64,000 nucleotides of DNA from Devosia neptuniae. Lineage in GTDB: Bacteria > Pseudomonadota > Alphaproteobacteria > Rhizobiales > Devosiaceae. The notes beneath the pieces were generated by a model. That model saw only the letters and a program-made list of their open reading frames with translations. It was not told where the DNA came from and made no database searches. Numbering within the stretch: position 1 is the stretch's first letter; every line of letters begins with the position of its first letter. The DNA lies in contig NZ_CP104965.1 in the NCBI RefSeq assembly GCF_025452235.1, positions 1,426,001 to 1,490,000 on the forward strand, given 5' to 3'. Positions 24,566 through 34,807 of the stretch are shown here, piece by piece. Both the position numbers and the translations under genes were made by a program.

Positions 24566-25821
24566 GGGCGAACCTCGCCGGCCAGCGCCTGGGCGCGCAA
24601 TTGTTCAAGGAAACCGGCCGCTTCCGCCTGCGTTGCCACCAGAGCCGGAACATCGCCCGCCGCGCTCAACATGGGCGCGGGCAGACTATCGAACAGGATC
24701 TTTGCACCGGCAAAATCCCGTCGTGCAATCGCCCCTTCGAGCCGCGAGGCAATGGCATCGGGCGAATCGCCCTCCATCTCGCCGGTCGGTCGCAGGGCAA
24801 TGGCCGAGCGGAACCAGTCCACCGCGCCATCCTGCCAGCCGGCAGCCGGATCGGCAGGCCGTCCCGCCAGGATTGCCGGCAGCACATCGGCAAAGCGCTG
24901 CGCGATGACGTCAGGGCGTGGCAGGCCGCTCGCTGCCGCATTGGCAATGCTGGTCGGGATCGCTGCATCCGGCACGGCAGCGCGCAGGGCGGCCAATTCG
25001 GTTTCATAAGGCCGGCCGGTCGAAAAGGCTGATTCGAAGCCCGATAGAATCAGTGGCAATTGCAGCACCGCGCCGATATCGGCGGGTTGTCCCGCCAGGG
25101 TGGCCGTGGTCTGGCTCACCGTGGTGTCGAGATTGCGCAGATTGGCCTCGGCGCTGCCCAGCCGGGCACCCAGTTCATCAAGCCGCGTCGTCAGGCCCGC
25201 CAATTCGGTGCGTAGCCCCTCCACAGCTGCCGTATCGCCGGGCGCAGCAGGGGCATTTGCCAAAGTGTCGATGCGCTGGGTCAGGGCTGAAATCTCGGTC
25301 TGGATCGGGGCGAGATCGACCGGTTCGGCGCTGGAGCTTGCCGGTCCATTGCTTTCGAGCCCGGCCACACGCCGCGTCAGCGTCGCCAATTCCGATTGGG
25401 TCGTATTGGTCACCGTTTCGAGTTCGGGAATAGCGCTGGCAAATTGGGCCAGCCGCGGATCGGCAGCAGGCGCCGGGGCAGGCGTGGTTGGCCACAGGCC
25501 GAACCAGGCCAGACCATAGGCGGCAGCAAGACCGAGGACGCCGCCAGCGATGGCGGGCAACACGGGTGAGCTGGCACGAGGCGGCGGCGGAGCACTGGCG
25601 CTCGGTTTGGGCGTCTCGCGAACACTCTCGGCAGCCGGCTTGTCGGCAGCCTCGCGCGGCGGCTCGGGCTTTTTGGCACCAGCCCCGGTCTCGCGCGCCT
25701 GCAAATCGAGCACAGGCGGCCGGACCGGGCCGGATTTCGCCGGTTCGGGCTTGGCTACAGCCGGATTGTCGGCTGCTTTGCCTTGGGTCGCTTTGGGGTC
25801 GTTGCCCTTTGGGTCGGCCAT
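24562..25821 (-). CDS. mitofilin/Mic60-like membrane protein
   Basis: This 419-residue protein has a disordered, Pro- and Ala-rich N-terminus (residues 1-80), one membrane helix (VLPAIAGGVLGLAAAYGLAWFG, about residues 85-106), a coiled-coil region (roughly 125-240, with repeated TRRVAGLES and RLDELGARLGSAEANLRNLDTTVSQ) and a conserved C-terminal domain near 250-419. This is the alphaproteobacterial homologue of mitochondrial Mic60/mitofilin, found next to hem genes and linked to intracytoplasmic membrane shaping. The ATG at 25821 has AAGGAG upstream. Confidence 0.88.
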   Translation of the reverse strand: MADPKGNDPKATQGKAADNPAVAKPEPAKSGPVRPPVLDLQARETGAGAKKPEPPREAADKPAAESVRETPKPSASAPPPPRASSPVLPAIAGGVLGLAAAYGLAWFGLWPTTPAPAPAADPRLAQFASAIPELETVTNTTQSELATLTRRVAGLESNGPASSSAEPVDLAPIQTEISALTQRIDTLANAPAAPGDTAAVEGLRTELAGLTTRLDELGARLGSAEANLRNLDTTVSQTTATLAGQPADIGAVLQLPLILSGFESAFSTGRPYETELAALRAAVPDAAIPTSIANAAASGLPRPDVIAQRFADVLPAILAGRPADPAAGWQDGAVDWFRSAIALRPTGEMEGDSPDAIASRLEGAIARRDFAGAKILFDSLPAPMLSAAGDVPALVATQAEAAGFLEQLRAQALAGEVRP

Positions 25822-25849
25822 GCGCGGACTCCTTGGTTCTTGGTGCCGA

Positions 25850-26581
25850 TCATGGCCCAGTTTGCTCGCGGGCAAAAGCCAGTGCGAGCGTCATCATGCC
25901 ATCTTCATCGGGCCGGTCGGCCAGGCTAATGCGATTGAAGTGATTTTCCAGCAAGGGCTCGGCCACCGCTTCCGACATGGCGAGCATGGCAATGGCGCTG
26001 CGCCGGCCCCGGTCGAGCCGGCCAGCCAGCCGGGCAAAAATCTCGGCAGTGCGGCGCGAATAGACCAGCACGGCGCCAATGGAACCATCGACAAGGCCAG
26101 TCAAAGCCTCTTCCGGCAGGCTATCCAGCGCCACCATTTCATAAAGCCGCGCCGTGGCCACCATCACTCCAAACGGCGCCAGCGCCTTGCCCAGATCGCC
26201 GCTCTGATGCTTGCCCGCCGGATAGAAGACCGGCCCGCTCAACCGCGCCCGGGCAATCAGATTGACCAGATCGGCAAAGGCGCCTTCGGCACTGGTCACC
26301 TCGGCAAAGCCATGTTCGCGCGCTTCAAACGCCGTCCGGTCGCCTACGGCGAAAACCGGCAAATGCCGATATTGTTCGACCAGCCCCCGATCGGCCAGCG
26401 AACGCACGCCATTGGCGCTGGTCAGCACCATGGCGGCAAAGCCCTCCGGTGGCGGCACGCTGCTGTCGAGCGTCTGGCGCACCATGACCGGGGCCGCAAC
26501 AGCCTCAATCCCCAAAGCTGAAAGTTTGAGCACGCTCGATTGCGCATCCGGTTCCGGGCGGGTGACCAGCATTGCCGTCAT
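25850..26581 (-). CDS. hemD: uroporphyrinogen-III synthase
   Basis: This 243-residue protein cyclises hydroxymethylbilane to uroporphyrinogen III. It is a divergent family, but the features fit: the LVTRPEPDAQ start, VLTSANGVRSLADRG near residues 53-67, the hinge FYPAGKHQSGDLGKAL, and VLVYSRRTAEIF near 170. The start ATG at 26581 overlaps the hemC stop by four bases; a longer version begins inside hemC and is rejected. It is the expected partner of hemC. Confidence 0.92.
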   Translation of the reverse strand: MTAMLVTRPEPDAQSSVLKLSALGIEAVAAPVMVRQTLDSSVPPPEGFAAMVLTSANGVRSLADRGLVEQYRHLPVFAVGDRTAFEAREHGFAEVTSAEGAFADLVNLIARARLSGPVFYPAGKHQSGDLGKALAPFGVMVATARLYEMVALDSLPEEALTGLVDGSIGAVLVYSRRTAEIFARLAGRLDRGRRSAIAMLAMSEAVAEPLLENHFNRISLADRPDEDGMMTLALAFAREQTGP

Positions 26582-27519
26582 GTAGCAGCCCATTGCGCCA
26601 GCCATTCGGTGCCGGCCTGGGCGATCAGATCGTCACCGACCTGTTTGCCCAGCGCCAAAGGATCGGTCCCGGTCGCAGCGCTGTCAAAAGCAGTTTTGCC
26701 ATCAAGGCTCAATATCTGCCCCTTCAGCGTCAAAGTGCCGCCCTCAAGCCGGCTCAGCGCGCCTACCGGCGTGCGGCAGGAGCCGTCCAGCACGGCCAGC
26801 ATGGCCCGTTCGGCAGAGATCGCCGTATGGGTCGGGGCATGATCGAGCACGGCGACGAGATCAGCTATCCGCGTGTCGTCCGGACGCACGGCAATGCCGA
26901 TAGCCCCCTGGGCTGGTGCCGGCATGAAGATTTCGGGATCGAGTAAAGCCGTCGCCCGATGCCCCTCGCCCAGTCGATTGAGCCCGGCCACCGCCAGCAT
27001 GGTCGCGTCGGCCACGCCATCGAGCAGCTTTTGCAGCCGCGTGCCGACATTGCCACGGAACGGCACGATTTCGAGATCAGGCCGCTGGCGCAAAACCTGC
27101 GCGGCCCGGCGGATGGAGGAGGTGCCGAATTTCGCATTTTTGGGCAGATGATCGAGACTCTGCACCCTCACCGACATAAAGGCGTCCCGCACATCCTCGC
27201 GCTCAAGGAAAGCCGCCAGCGCAATGCCCTCGGGCAGGCTTGTGGCCACATCCTTGGAGGAATGCACCCCGATATCGACCACGCCAGCCAGCATGGCCTC
27301 GTCGATTTCCTTGGTGAACAGGCCCTTGCCGCCGATTTCGATCAGGCTGGCATTGCTCGCCTGGCTGCGGTCACCGCCGGTAGAAATCACCTGAATGGCG
27401 ATGTCATCCTCGGGTACGCCATGCGCCTCTGACAACAACTTCCGCACCAGCCGCGCCTGTGCCAGTGCCAGCGGGCTACCGCGTGTTCCGATCCGGGCGA
27501 AGGGGGCTGACGATTGCAA
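26578..27519 (-). CDS. hemC: porphobilinogen deaminase (hydroxymethylbilane synthase)
   Basis: This 313-residue enzyme joins four porphobilinogens into hydroxymethylbilane. Motifs: [17 protein letters not shown] (residues 9-25), [28 protein letters not shown], and the cofactor-binding Cys in [11 protein letters not shown] near residue 247. The frame begins with TTG at 27519, and no ATG lies between it and the conserved [10 protein letters not shown], so TTG is the likely start. Divergent to tsaD with about 100 bases between; both promoters must be there. Confidence 0.95.
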   Translation of the reverse strand: MQSSAPFARIGTRGSPLALAQARLVRKLLSEAHGVPEDDIAIQVISTGGDRSQASNASLIEIGGKGLFTKEIDEAMLAGVVDIGVHSSKDVATSLPEGIALAAFLEREDVRDAFMSVRVQSLDHLPKNAKFGTSSIRRAAQVLRQRPDLEIVPFRGNVGTRLQKLLDGVADATMLAVAGLNRLGEGHRATALLDPEIFMPAPAQGAIGIAVRPDDTRIADLVAVLDHAPTHTAISAERAMLAVLDGSCRTPVGALSRLEGGTLTLKGQILSLDGKTAFDSAATGTDPLALGKQVGDDLIAQAGTEWLAQWAAT

Positions 27520-27616
27520 TCTCTTGGCGTCCTATAGTAGGCAAAGGCTCGACTTTACGTCGCATCGTTCTGGCGGAAATTTTCCGCGCGATGCTTCAGG
27601 GAGTAACCACTTCGTC

Positions 27617-28696
27617 GTGACCCGGCAAGCGCAAGCCACCATTCTAGGCATAGAGACCAGCTGCGACGAAACTGCGGCCTCCATAGTCGTGCGCGATTCC
27701 GCGGGCAAGGCGGTGATTCGTTCCAATGTGGTGCGCAGCCAGCTCGATGAACATGCCGCTTTCGGTGGCGTCGTGCCCGAGCTCGCCGCCCGCGCCCATG
27801 TCACCTATCTCGACCATATCATCGCCCAGGCCTGCCGCGAGGCCGGACTTGCACTGGGTGATGTCGACGCCATCGCCGCCACTGCCGGGCCCGGCCTGAT
27901 CGGCGGCGTGCTGGTGGGCCTCACCACCGCCAAGGCGCTGGCCGCCGCGCTCGGCAAACCCTTGATCGCGGTCAATCATCTCGAAGCGCATGCGCTCACA
28001 GCGCGGCTGACCGATGGCGTGCAATTCCCCTATCTGATGCTGCTGGTTTCGGGCGGGCATAGCCAATTCGTGCTGGTGCGCGGCGTCGGGAACTATGAGC
28101 GCTGGGGCACCACGATCGACGACGCTTTGGGCGAAGCTTTCGACAAGGTCGCCAAGCTCCTCACTCTGGGCCATCCCGGCGGCCCCGCCGTGGAAGCCAT
28201 TGCCAAATCGGGCGATCCCAAGCGGTTCAAATTTCCCCGCCCGCTACTGCGCGAAGCAAGGCTCGATTTTTCCTTCTCCGGCCTCAAGACCGCTGTGCGG
28301 CTGCAAGCCGAAGCACTGGCGCCGCTATCGGACCAGGACGTGGCCGATATCGCAGCCTGCTTTCAGGCGGCCGTTGCCGAGGTTGTCTCCGTCCGCGCCG
28401 GGCAAGCATTGGCGCGCTTCAAGGCCGAATTGCCGGAGCATACGCCGCAGCTTGTCGTCGCCGGCGGCGTCGCGGCCAATCGCACCATTGCGGCAGCGCT
28501 CGACAAAGCCTGCACCGCGGCCGGTGCCACGCTGATCGTGCCGCCGATTGCCCTCTGCACCGATAATGGCGCCATGGTGGCCTGGGCCGGCGCCGAGCGC
28601 TTTGCCTTGGGCGCCACCGATCACCTCGATTTCACCGCCCGCCCCCGTTGGCCGCTCGATCTGCCAGACATGAAGGTCGTGCCCGATGCTGCTTGA
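27617..28696 (+). CDS. tsaD: tRNA N6-threonylcarbamoyladenosine transferase subunit TsaD
   Basis: This 359-residue ASKHA-fold protein works with TsaB and TsaE to make t6A37 on ANN-reading tRNAs, including the threonine tRNA in this window. Motifs: [16 protein letters not shown] (residues 8-23), NHLEAH near residues 117-122 with the metal-binding histidines, [15 protein letters not shown], and [13 protein letters not shown]. The GTG at 27617 gives the normal family start; an open upstream frame adds residues unlike TsaD. It overlaps gpsA by 11 bases. Confidence 0.95.
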   Translation: MTRQAQATILGIETSCDETAASIVVRDSAGKAVIRSNVVRSQLDEHAAFGGVVPELAARAHVTYLDHIIAQACREAGLALGDVDAIAATAGPGLIGGVLVGLTTAKALAAALGKPLIAVNHLEAHALTARLTDGVQFPYLMLLVSGGHSQFVLVRGVGNYERWGTTIDDALGEAFDKVAKLLTLGHPGGPAVEAIAKSGDPKRFKFPRPLLREARLDFSFSGLKTAVRLQAEALAPLSDQDVADIAACFQAAVAEVVSVRAGQALARFKAELPEHTPQLVVAGGVAANRTIAAALDKACTAAGATLIVPPIALCTDNGAMVAWAGAERFALGATDHLDFTARPRWPLDLPDMKVVPDAA

Positions 28697-29672
28697 AACC
28701 GTCAGCGTCATCGGTGGCGGCGCCTGGGGCACCGCTTTGGCCCAGGCCGCGGCCATGGCCGGGCGCAGCGTCTCGCTGGTGGCGCGGGACGCAGCGCAGG
28801 TCAACGAGATCAACACCAGCCACACCAATGCCCGCTATCTCGGCTCGCAAGAGCTGCATCACAACATCACCGCTTCGACCGAGGCCGGTCCCGCCGACAT
28901 CATCATTCTCGCCGTGCCAGCCCAAGCCAGCCGCGCCGCACTGGGCGCCATTCCGCCCGATCTGCTGGTAGGCAAGCCGGTGATCCTGTCGGCCAAGGGG
29001 CTCGAGACCGGCACGCTCGACCGCCAGAGCGAAATTCTGTTCGACATGGCGCCTGAGGCCATTCCCTTCGTACTCTCCGGCCCCAGCTTTGCCGCCGATG
29101 TCGCCGCCGGTCGCCCAACGGCGGTGACGCTAGCCGGCGATGACGCAACGCAAACCTCAGCGCTGGCCTTGGCCCTGGCCGGCCCCAGCTTCCGCCCCTA
29201 TGCCGCCGATGACCGTATCGGCGTCGAAGTCGCCGGGGCGCTGAAAAATGTCTATGCCCTGGCCTGTGGCGCGGTGGAAGGCGCCGATCTCGGCGCTTCG
29301 GCCCGCTCGGCCCTGATTGCCCGCGCCTATGCCGAAATGGCCCGCATGGTCACCGCCATGGGCGGCTCGGCCACCACGCTGACCGGCCTTGCCGGGCTCG
29401 GCGATCTGACGCTGACCTGCACGTCGGTGCAGTCGCGCAATTATCAGTTCGGCATGGCGCTGGGGCGCGGCCAAACGGTGGAAGAGATCATTGCCGGAGG
29501 CGCCAAGCTGGCCGAGGGCGTCGCGACGACCCCGGTCGCCGATGCGCTGGCCAAAAGCCTTGGGGTCGATGCGCCGCTGGTGCATGCCGTCGAGGCTGTA
29601 CTCAGCGGCAATGCCGATATTGCCACAGTGGTGGCGGGGCTGATGTCCCGCCCGCTCAAACGCGAGGATTAG
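28686..29672 (+). CDS. gpsA: NAD(P)+-dependent glycerol-3-phosphate dehydrogenase
   Basis: This 328-residue enzyme makes sn-glycerol-3-phosphate for phospholipids. The dinucleotide loop [15 protein letters not shown] lies at residues 6-20. [31 protein letters not shown] and the catalytic Lys region [17 protein letters not shown] near 181-197 follow. [16 protein letters not shown] is the late family block. Start ATG 28686 overlaps tsaD by 11 bases, the usual arrangement in related bacteria. Confidence 0.96.
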   Translation: MLLETVSVIGGGAWGTALAQAAAMAGRSVSLVARDAAQVNEINTSHTNARYLGSQELHHNITASTEAGPADIIILAVPAQASRAALGAIPPDLLVGKPVILSAKGLETGTLDRQSEILFDMAPEAIPFVLSGPSFAADVAAGRPTAVTLAGDDATQTSALALALAGPSFRPYAADDRIGVEVAGALKNVYALACGAVEGADLGASARSALIARAYAEMARMVTAMGGSATTLTGLAGLGDLTLTCTSVQSRNYQFGMALGRGQTVEEIIAGGAKLAEGVATTPVADALAKSLGVDAPLVHAVEAVLSGNADIATVVAGLMSRPLKRED

Positions 29673-29675
29673 TCG

Positions 29676-29969
29676 ATGCTTTTTGCCATGATCGCCAAGG
29701 ACAAGCCGGGTAGCGGCGAGCAGCGCACCGCCGTGCGCCCGGTGCATCTGGACCACCTCAACAGCCTGGGTGAAAAGCTGGTGCTGGCCGGCGCGCTGCT
29801 GAACGAGGCCGGGGCGCCCGAAGGCTCGCTCATGGTCATCGAGGCCGAAACCATCGAAGCTGCGACCGCCAGCTTCATGGCCGATCCCTTTATCGATGCC
29901 GGTATTTTTGCCAGCTACGAGATCAAGCCCTGGCGCCTGGCGATCAACAACATGACCAAAAAGGACTGA
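29676..29969 (+). CDS. YciI-like domain protein
   Basis: This 97-residue YciI-like protein follows gpsA after three bases. The HLDHLNSLGEKLVLAGAL segment (residues 24-41) carries the His-Asp pair placed in the putative active site, and FMADPFIDAGIFASYEIKPWR closes the ferredoxin-like fold. The family's reaction is unknown for most members. The tsaD-gpsA-yciI-EVE order is common in Hyphomicrobiales. Confidence 0.9.
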   Translation: MLFAMIAKDKPGSGEQRTAVRPVHLDHLNSLGEKLVLAGALLNEAGAPEGSLMVIEAETIEAATASFMADPFIDAGIFASYEIKPWRLAINNMTKKD

Positions 29970-29973
29970 CACC

Positions 29974-30408
29974 ATGGCCTATTGGTTGATGAAGTCCGAG
30001 CCCGATGTCTTCTCCTTTGACGACATGGTGGCCAAGACCAAGCGCGGCGAGCCCGAGCAATGGCACGGCGTGCGCAATTACACGGCGCGCAACAATATGC
30101 GCGCCATGGCGCTGGGCGACCTGGCCTTTTTCTATCATTCCAATATCGGCAAGGAGATCGTGGGCATCATCAAGGTGATCGCGCTCGCCCATCCCGACAG
30201 CACCGCCGACCTCAATGACAAGGGTCAGGTGGTGTGGGAATGCGTCGATGTGGAAGCGGTCAAACCCCTGCCCAAGCCGGTCACCCTGGCCACCATCAAG
30301 GCGACGCCGGAGCTGGAAAACCTCGAACTGGTCAAGCTCTCGCGCCTCTCGGTCTCCAAGGTCAGCGACGCCGAATGGGACTTTATCTGCAAGATGGGCG
30401 GGCTCTGA
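29974..30408 (+). CDS. EVE-domain protein
   Basis: This 144-residue protein is a single EVE domain. It begins AYWLMKSEPDVFSFDDM and contains WHGVRNYTARNNMRAMALGDLAFFYHSN (residues 30-57), with the aromatic cage that in this superfamily (PUA/ASCH/YTH relatives) binds modified bases in DNA or RNA. The C-terminal SKVSDAEWDFICKMGGL is typical. It lies four bases after the YciI gene and ends the tsaD operon; a palindromic pair follows. Confidence 0.92.
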   Translation: MAYWLMKSEPDVFSFDDMVAKTKRGEPEQWHGVRNYTARNNMRAMALGDLAFFYHSNIGKEIVGIIKVIALAHPDSTADLNDKGQVVWECVDVEAVKPLPKPVTLATIKATPELENLELVKLSRLSVSKVSDAEWDFICKMGGL

Positions 30409-30416
30409 CGAAGAAA

Positions 30417-30498
30417 CCTCATGGTGAGCTTGTCGAACCACGAGGTCGCTTGCGCTGAGCGTGCCACGACCTCGTCCTTCGACGGGCTCAGGATGAGG
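30417..30498. repeat. REPIN-like inverted pair between convergent genes
   Basis: Two 32-base arms at 30417-30448 and 30467-30498 are inverted copies (26 of 32 match) beginning CCTCAT and ending ACGAGGTCG, with an 18-base spacer. The differences include GG/CC in one arm against CC/GG in the other, so each arm can also fold on itself. It separates the ends of the EVE gene and yciB and may terminate both. Confidence 0.7.
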
Positions 30499-30519
30499 TC
30501 TACTGAAACGCTGTAGCGC

Positions 30520-31170
30520 CTAGCTTTCCACCACAATCGGCGGGACATGCTTGGGCTCGGGCGTGGCGGCATATTTGCTGAGCAGCGATACCTGGCTGAT
30601 CGAGAAAATCACGGTCAGCGGCATGGTGGCCCACACCTTGAAGGCGACCCAGAGATCCGTCGCCGCCTTGGGGTCATTGGGGAAATAGGCATTGCCGCCG
30701 CGCCAGACTGCTTCGTTCAGAATGGCCAGCACAAAGAAGAAAATGCCCCAATTGAGCGTCAGCTTGCTCCAGCCTTCGGGCCGCAGCTTATAGACGTCGC
30801 CAAACACATATTTCAGCAGCGAATGGCCGAACAGCAAGCCGCCCAGCAGCACCGCGCCGAACAGCGAATTGGTGATGGTCGGCTTGATCTTGATGAAGGT
30901 ATCGTCCTGCAGCCACAGCGTCAGCCCGCCGAACACCAGCACGACTGCGCCGGTCACCAGCGGCATGATGGCGATCTTCTTGAGGATCGCCCAGGTCAGC
31001 ACCAGCGACACCACCATGGCGCCCATGAACCAGGCGGTGGCGACAAAGATATCGGCCCGCGCATTGGCGATGAAGAAGACGATCAGCGGACCGAGTTCGA
31101 GCCCCATCTTGATGAGCTGGGGACGCAGCTCGTCCCAATTGACCTCAGCTTCGGCGGTTTTTTCGGTCAT
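30520..31170 (-). CDS. yciB: YciB/intracellular septation protein A family
   Basis: This 216-residue integral membrane protein has five or six helices. Family signatures are [26 protein letters not shown] (residues 24-49), [23 protein letters not shown] and [25 protein letters not shown]. YciB proteins are implicated in cell-envelope and septum functions. The start ATG at 31170 is the only one giving the usual charged N-terminus. It lies downstream of ftsY on the same strand, after 106 bases. Confidence 0.93.
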   Translation of the reverse strand: MTEKTAEAEVNWDELRPQLIKMGLELGPLIVFFIANARADIFVATAWFMGAMVVSLVLTWAILKKIAIMPLVTGAVVLVFGGLTLWLQDDTFIKIKPTITNSLFGAVLLGGLLFGHSLLKYVFGDVYKLRPEGWSKLTLNWGIFFFVLAILNEAVWRGGNAYFPNDPKAATDLWVAFKVWATMPLTVIFSISQVSLLSKYAATPEPKHVPPIVVES

Positions 31171-31276
31171 GCGATTTTCGGTTCTTCAAGTTCGGCACTG
31201 CCGCAATGTGGGCGCAGGCGCGTAATGATGCAAGCCGGCGCTTAACCTGCCAGCGTGGTAAGATTGCGGCCAAGCC

Positions 31277-32521
31277 TCACTCGCGGCCGGCTATGGCGCG
31301 AGCAAAGTCGGCGGCGGCGAAGGGTTCGAGATCATCCACGCCTTCGCCCACGCCGATGAAATGCACCGGCAGGCCGAACTCCTTGGCAATGGCGACGAGG
31401 ATGCCGCCGCGGGCCGTGCCGTCCAGTTTGGTCATCACCAGCCCGGTGACACCGGCCCGCTGGCCAAAGACTTCGGCCTGCCGCATGGCGTTCTGGCCGG
31501 TGGTGGCGTCCAGCGTCAAAAGCGTGGCGTGGGGCGCGGACGGGTCGACCTTCTTGATCACGCGGATGACTTTTTCGAGCTCGTTCATCAGCTCGTCGCG
31601 GTTCTGCAATCGGCCGGCCGTGTCGATGATCAAAATATCGCGACTTTCGGCCTGCGCCTGGGTCATGGCATCGAACGCGAGGCCTGAAGCATCCGAACCG
31701 GCCGGCCGGGCGATCACCGGCGCGCCGGTGCGCTGACCCCAGATCTGCAATTGCTCGATGGCGGCGGCGCGGAACGTATCGCCGGCCGCCAGCATGACGG
31801 ACTTGCCTTCGGCGGCAAATTTCTGCGCCAGCTTGCCGATCGTCGTGGTCTTGCCCGAACCATTGACGCCGATCATCAGAATGACGAAGGGTTTTTGGCC
31901 GGGATCGATCACCAGCGGACGCGCCACGGGGCCCAGCACCTTTTCCACCTCGGCAGCCAGCACGGCGCGCACATCTTCGCCGGTGATATCCTTGTCGAAG
32001 CGGTCGCGGCGCAGCGTTTCGGTGATGGCGGTGGCCGTCTCGATGCCCAGATCGGCCTGGATCAGCACATCTTCCAGCTCATCCAGCGTTGCCGCATCCA
32101 GCTTGCGTTTGGTGAACACCGAAGTGATCGAGCCGCTGAGCTGATCGGAGGAGCGCTTCAGGCCCGAAGCCAGCCGGGCAAACCAGCCCTGCACTGGTGC
32201 CTGGGGCACGACAGGTGGCGCCACGATATCGCGCTCGGCGCTGGCCGTCTCCTCGACATCTTCAAGATAGTCAGGCGTCGTCTCGGGCGGGCCGGGGGGC
32301 GGGATTTCCTCGGGTTGCGGCGCCGGCACAGGTTCGGGTTCCGGCGCGGGGACCGGCGGCACCGGTTCGGCTGGCGTGGGAACGGGATCGATCGACGGCG
32401 GGACTTCCCGAGGCGGCTCGACCGGAACCTCCTGCGGCGGTGGCACGGGTTGCGGCGCGGCCGGCTGGCTGATTTCGCCACCGAACAATCGCTTGAAAAA
32501 TCCCGGCTTCTTGTCGGTCAT
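31277..32521 (-). CDS. ftsY: signal recognition particle receptor FtsY
   Basis: This 414-residue receptor docks Ffh-ribosome complexes at the membrane. The C-terminal NG domain (residues 115-414) has G1 GVNGSGKTTTIGKLA near 217-231, DTAGRLQNRDELM near 299-311 and TKLDGTARGG near 357-366. The first 110 residues form an unusually long Pro/Glu-rich stretch (PAAPQPVPPPQEVPVEPP and similar repeats) preceded by a basic, Phe-rich membrane-targeting segment (KKPGFFKRLFGG). Upstream is mtaB with 34 bases between. Its partner ffh is 3.1 kb away on the opposite strand. Confidence 0.96.
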   Translation of the reverse strand: MTDKKPGFFKRLFGGEISQPAAPQPVPPPQEVPVEPPREVPPSIDPVPTPAEPVPPVPAPEPEPVPAPQPEEIPPPGPPETTPDYLEDVEETASAERDIVAPPVVPQAPVQGWFARLASGLKRSSDQLSGSITSVFTKRKLDAATLDELEDVLIQADLGIETATAITETLRRDRFDKDITGEDVRAVLAAEVEKVLGPVARPLVIDPGQKPFVILMIGVNGSGKTTTIGKLAQKFAAEGKSVMLAAGDTFRAAAIEQLQIWGQRTGAPVIARPAGSDASGLAFDAMTQAQAESRDILIIDTAGRLQNRDELMNELEKVIRVIKKVDPSAPHATLLTLDATTGQNAMRQAEVFGQRAGVTGLVMTKLDGTARGGILVAIAKEFGLPVHFIGVGEGVDDLEPFAAADFARAIAGRE

Positions 32522-32555
32522 GCATTCGCCTTTAAGGTCATTCGTCGCGGCGAGA

Positions 32556-33821
32556 TTACGCCGCTTCGCGCAGGGCTTCGCCCACTAGGCCATCGGCGGC
32601 CGTGGCAGTGATGCGAACGGCCAGCAGCTCGCCCGGTTGCGCTCCCGGCACGGCGACCGGCACGAATTGCTCGGTGCGGCCCAGCCCGTCGCGCTCGATC
32701 AGCACATTCTCAATTTTGCCGACGCGGCTGGCGCACAGCTTCTGGAACTGCGCCTCGCCCTCCGCCCGCAGCACCGCAGCGCGATCACGCGCCACCCGCT
32801 TATTGACCTGCGGCATGCGCGCGGCCGGAGTGCCTTCGCGCGGCGAATAGGGGAAGACATGCAGATAGGTCAGGTCCGCCTCGGTCACGATGCGGCGGGT
32901 ATTTTCGAACATCTCGTCGGTTTCAGTCGGGAAGCCGGCAATGATATCGGCGCCAAACACCATTTCGGGCCGCAAGGAACGCAGCTTGCCGACAATGGCC
33001 AGCGCATCATCGCGGGAATGGCGGCGTTTCATGCGCTTCAAAATCATGTCATCGCCCGATTGCAGGCTGAGATGCAGATGCGGCATCAGCCTGATATCGC
33101 CGGCAATTGCGTCATACAGCGCCTCATCCGCCTCGATGGAATCGATCGAGGAAATGCGCAGGCGCGGCAGGTCCGGCACATGGCGCAGGATGGCTTGGGT
33201 CAGCTTGCCCAAAGTGGGCGTGCCCGGCAGATCGGGGCCATAGGAGGTGATATCCACCCCGGTCAGCACCACTTCGCCATAGCCATTGGCGACGAGTTTT
33301 TTGACCTGATCGACCACCATGCCCATGGGCACCGAGCGCGACGGCCCACGGCCAAACGGAATAATGCAGAACGTACAGCGGTGATCGCAGCCATTCTGCA
33401 CCTGCACGAAGGCCCGCGCACGGCCATCCATGCCCTCGATCAGGTGGCCGGCGGTTTCCCGCACACTCATAATGTCGTTGACCTGCACCTTGTCGTTCAG
33501 CGGGGTGCCGAACACCATGGGCTGGTAGCTTTCGGCTTTCATCTTGTCATTATTGCCGATCACCAGATCGACCTCCGCCATATCGCCAAAGCTGCGCGCC
33601 TCGGTCTGGGCGGCGCAGCCGGTGACGATGATGCGGGCCGCCGGATTGTCGCGACGGGCCTTGCGCACGGCCTGCTTGGCCTGACGCACGGCCTCGGCAG
33701 TCACCGCGCAGGTATTGATGATGATGGCGTTGTCGAGCCCCGCCTTTTCGGCCTCGGCCTTCATCACCTCGGCTTCATAGGCGTTGAGCCGGCAGCCGAA
33801 TGTCAGCGTCTCGACGGCCAT
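32556..33821 (-). CDS. mtaB: tRNA (N6-threonylcarbamoyladenosine37-C2)-methylthiotransferase MtaB
   Basis: This 421-residue radical-SAM methylthiotransferase acts on t6A37 to give ms2t6A, the next step after TsaD in this window. The N-terminal UPF0004 domain has TFGCRLNAYEAEVM, INTCAVTAEAV and VTGCAAQTEAR with three Fe-S cysteines. The radical SAM motif CDHRCTFCIIPFGRG lies near residues 142-156. A C-terminal TRAM domain (VLIERDGLGRTEQFVPV) completes it. The ATG at 33821 overlaps the dapF stop (TGATG), so they are translationally coupled. Confidence 0.94.
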   Translation of the reverse strand: MAVETLTFGCRLNAYEAEVMKAEAEKAGLDNAIIINTCAVTAEAVRQAKQAVRKARRDNPAARIIVTGCAAQTEARSFGDMAEVDLVIGNNDKMKAESYQPMVFGTPLNDKVQVNDIMSVRETAGHLIEGMDGRARAFVQVQNGCDHRCTFCIIPFGRGPSRSVPMGMVVDQVKKLVANGYGEVVLTGVDITSYGPDLPGTPTLGKLTQAILRHVPDLPRLRISSIDSIEADEALYDAIAGDIRLMPHLHLSLQSGDDMILKRMKRRHSRDDALAIVGKLRSLRPEMVFGADIIAGFPTETDEMFENTRRIVTEADLTYLHVFPYSPREGTPAARMPQVNKRVARDRAAVLRAEGEAQFQKLCASRVGKIENVLIERDGLGRTEQFVPVAVPGAQPGELLAVRITATAADGLVGEALREAA

Positions 33822-34711
33822 CAGGCCGCTTCCTCGGCGCGGGTCCAGCCGCCCGTGGCGGGGTCGAGCATGCCGACCCATTCGCGCTCGGCCGGGCCGG
33901 TCAGCACGACATGGTCATCGGCGCGCCATTCCACTACCAGATCGCCGCCCGGCAGGGTGACGGTTGCCTTGCGGGCGGTGCGGCGGGTGCGGGCGCCATT
34001 AACCACGGCGGCACAGGCGGCAGTGCCGCAGGCTTGCGTGAGGCCGGCGCCGCGTTCCCAGGTGCGCAGGATGATGCGGTCTGGCGTCAGCACTTGCGCG
34101 ATCGAGATATTGGCCCGCTCGGGGAAGATCGGATGGTTTTCCAGCATCGGCCCGAACCGGTCCAAGGCATAGTTCCACACATCGTCATGCACCCAGAATG
34201 TGGCATGCGGATTGCCCATGGAGGCGACCGATGGCGAATGCAGCACCGGCGCATCGATCGGCCCGATCTGCAGCTCGATCTGACGGGTATCGGCGAATTC
34301 TTCAGCCAGGGGAATGTCGTACCAGGCGAGCTTTGGCGTGCCCATATCGACGGTGATCATGCCGTCTTCATGCTCTTCCCCGAACAGCAGCCCCGCCACC
34401 GTTTCGAACATAAAGGTCTTTTGACCGCTTTCCGAAGCCAAAAACTGCACGACGCAGCGCATGCCATTGCCGCAGGCCTGGGCCAGGCTGCCATCGGAAT
34501 TGATGATCTCGATATAATGGGCGGTGCCGGCTGTCTTCGGATCATGGATCGCCATGATCTGATCGAACTTGGTGCCAGCGGTAGCATTGATGGCGATAGC
34601 GGCAGCAGGCGTCACCCGATCGGCGCGACCGCGCATATCGGCCACGATGATCTGGTTGCCCAGCCCGTTCATCTTGAGAAACGGCACGCCGTTCACTTTT
34701 GCCTCGCCCAT
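33821..34711 (-). CDS. dapF: diaminopimelate epimerase
   Basis: This 296-residue enzyme converts LL- to meso-diaminopimelate for peptidoglycan and lysine. The two catalytic Cys are seen in [14 protein letters not shown] (residues 75-88) and [15 protein letters not shown] (near 223-237). [15 protein letters not shown] opens the fold. Length is normal for alphaproteobacteria. ATG 34711 starts the dapF-mtaB-ftsY-yciB series. The upstream region, 96 bases to the divergent methyltransferase, should hold both promoters. Confidence 0.95.
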   Translation of the reverse strand: MGEAKVNGVPFLKMNGLGNQIIVADMRGRADRVTPAAAIAINATAGTKFDQIMAIHDPKTAGTAHYIEIINSDGSLAQACGNGMRCVVQFLASESGQKTFMFETVAGLLFGEEHEDGMITVDMGTPKLAWYDIPLAEEFADTRQIELQIGPIDAPVLHSPSVASMGNPHATFWVHDDVWNYALDRFGPMLENHPIFPERANISIAQVLTPDRIILRTWERGAGLTQACGTAACAAVVNGARTRRTARKATVTLPGGDLVVEWRADDHVVLTGPAEREWVGMLDPATGGWTRAEEAA

Positions 34712-34807
34712 GGGAAGTTCATATCGGCTCTATATGGCGGAAGTGCCGCAAAATTGCCAGTGCTCGTGTCGGCTTGACCCAGAGCCTGGTGCGCCGCAAA
34801 CTGGGCC

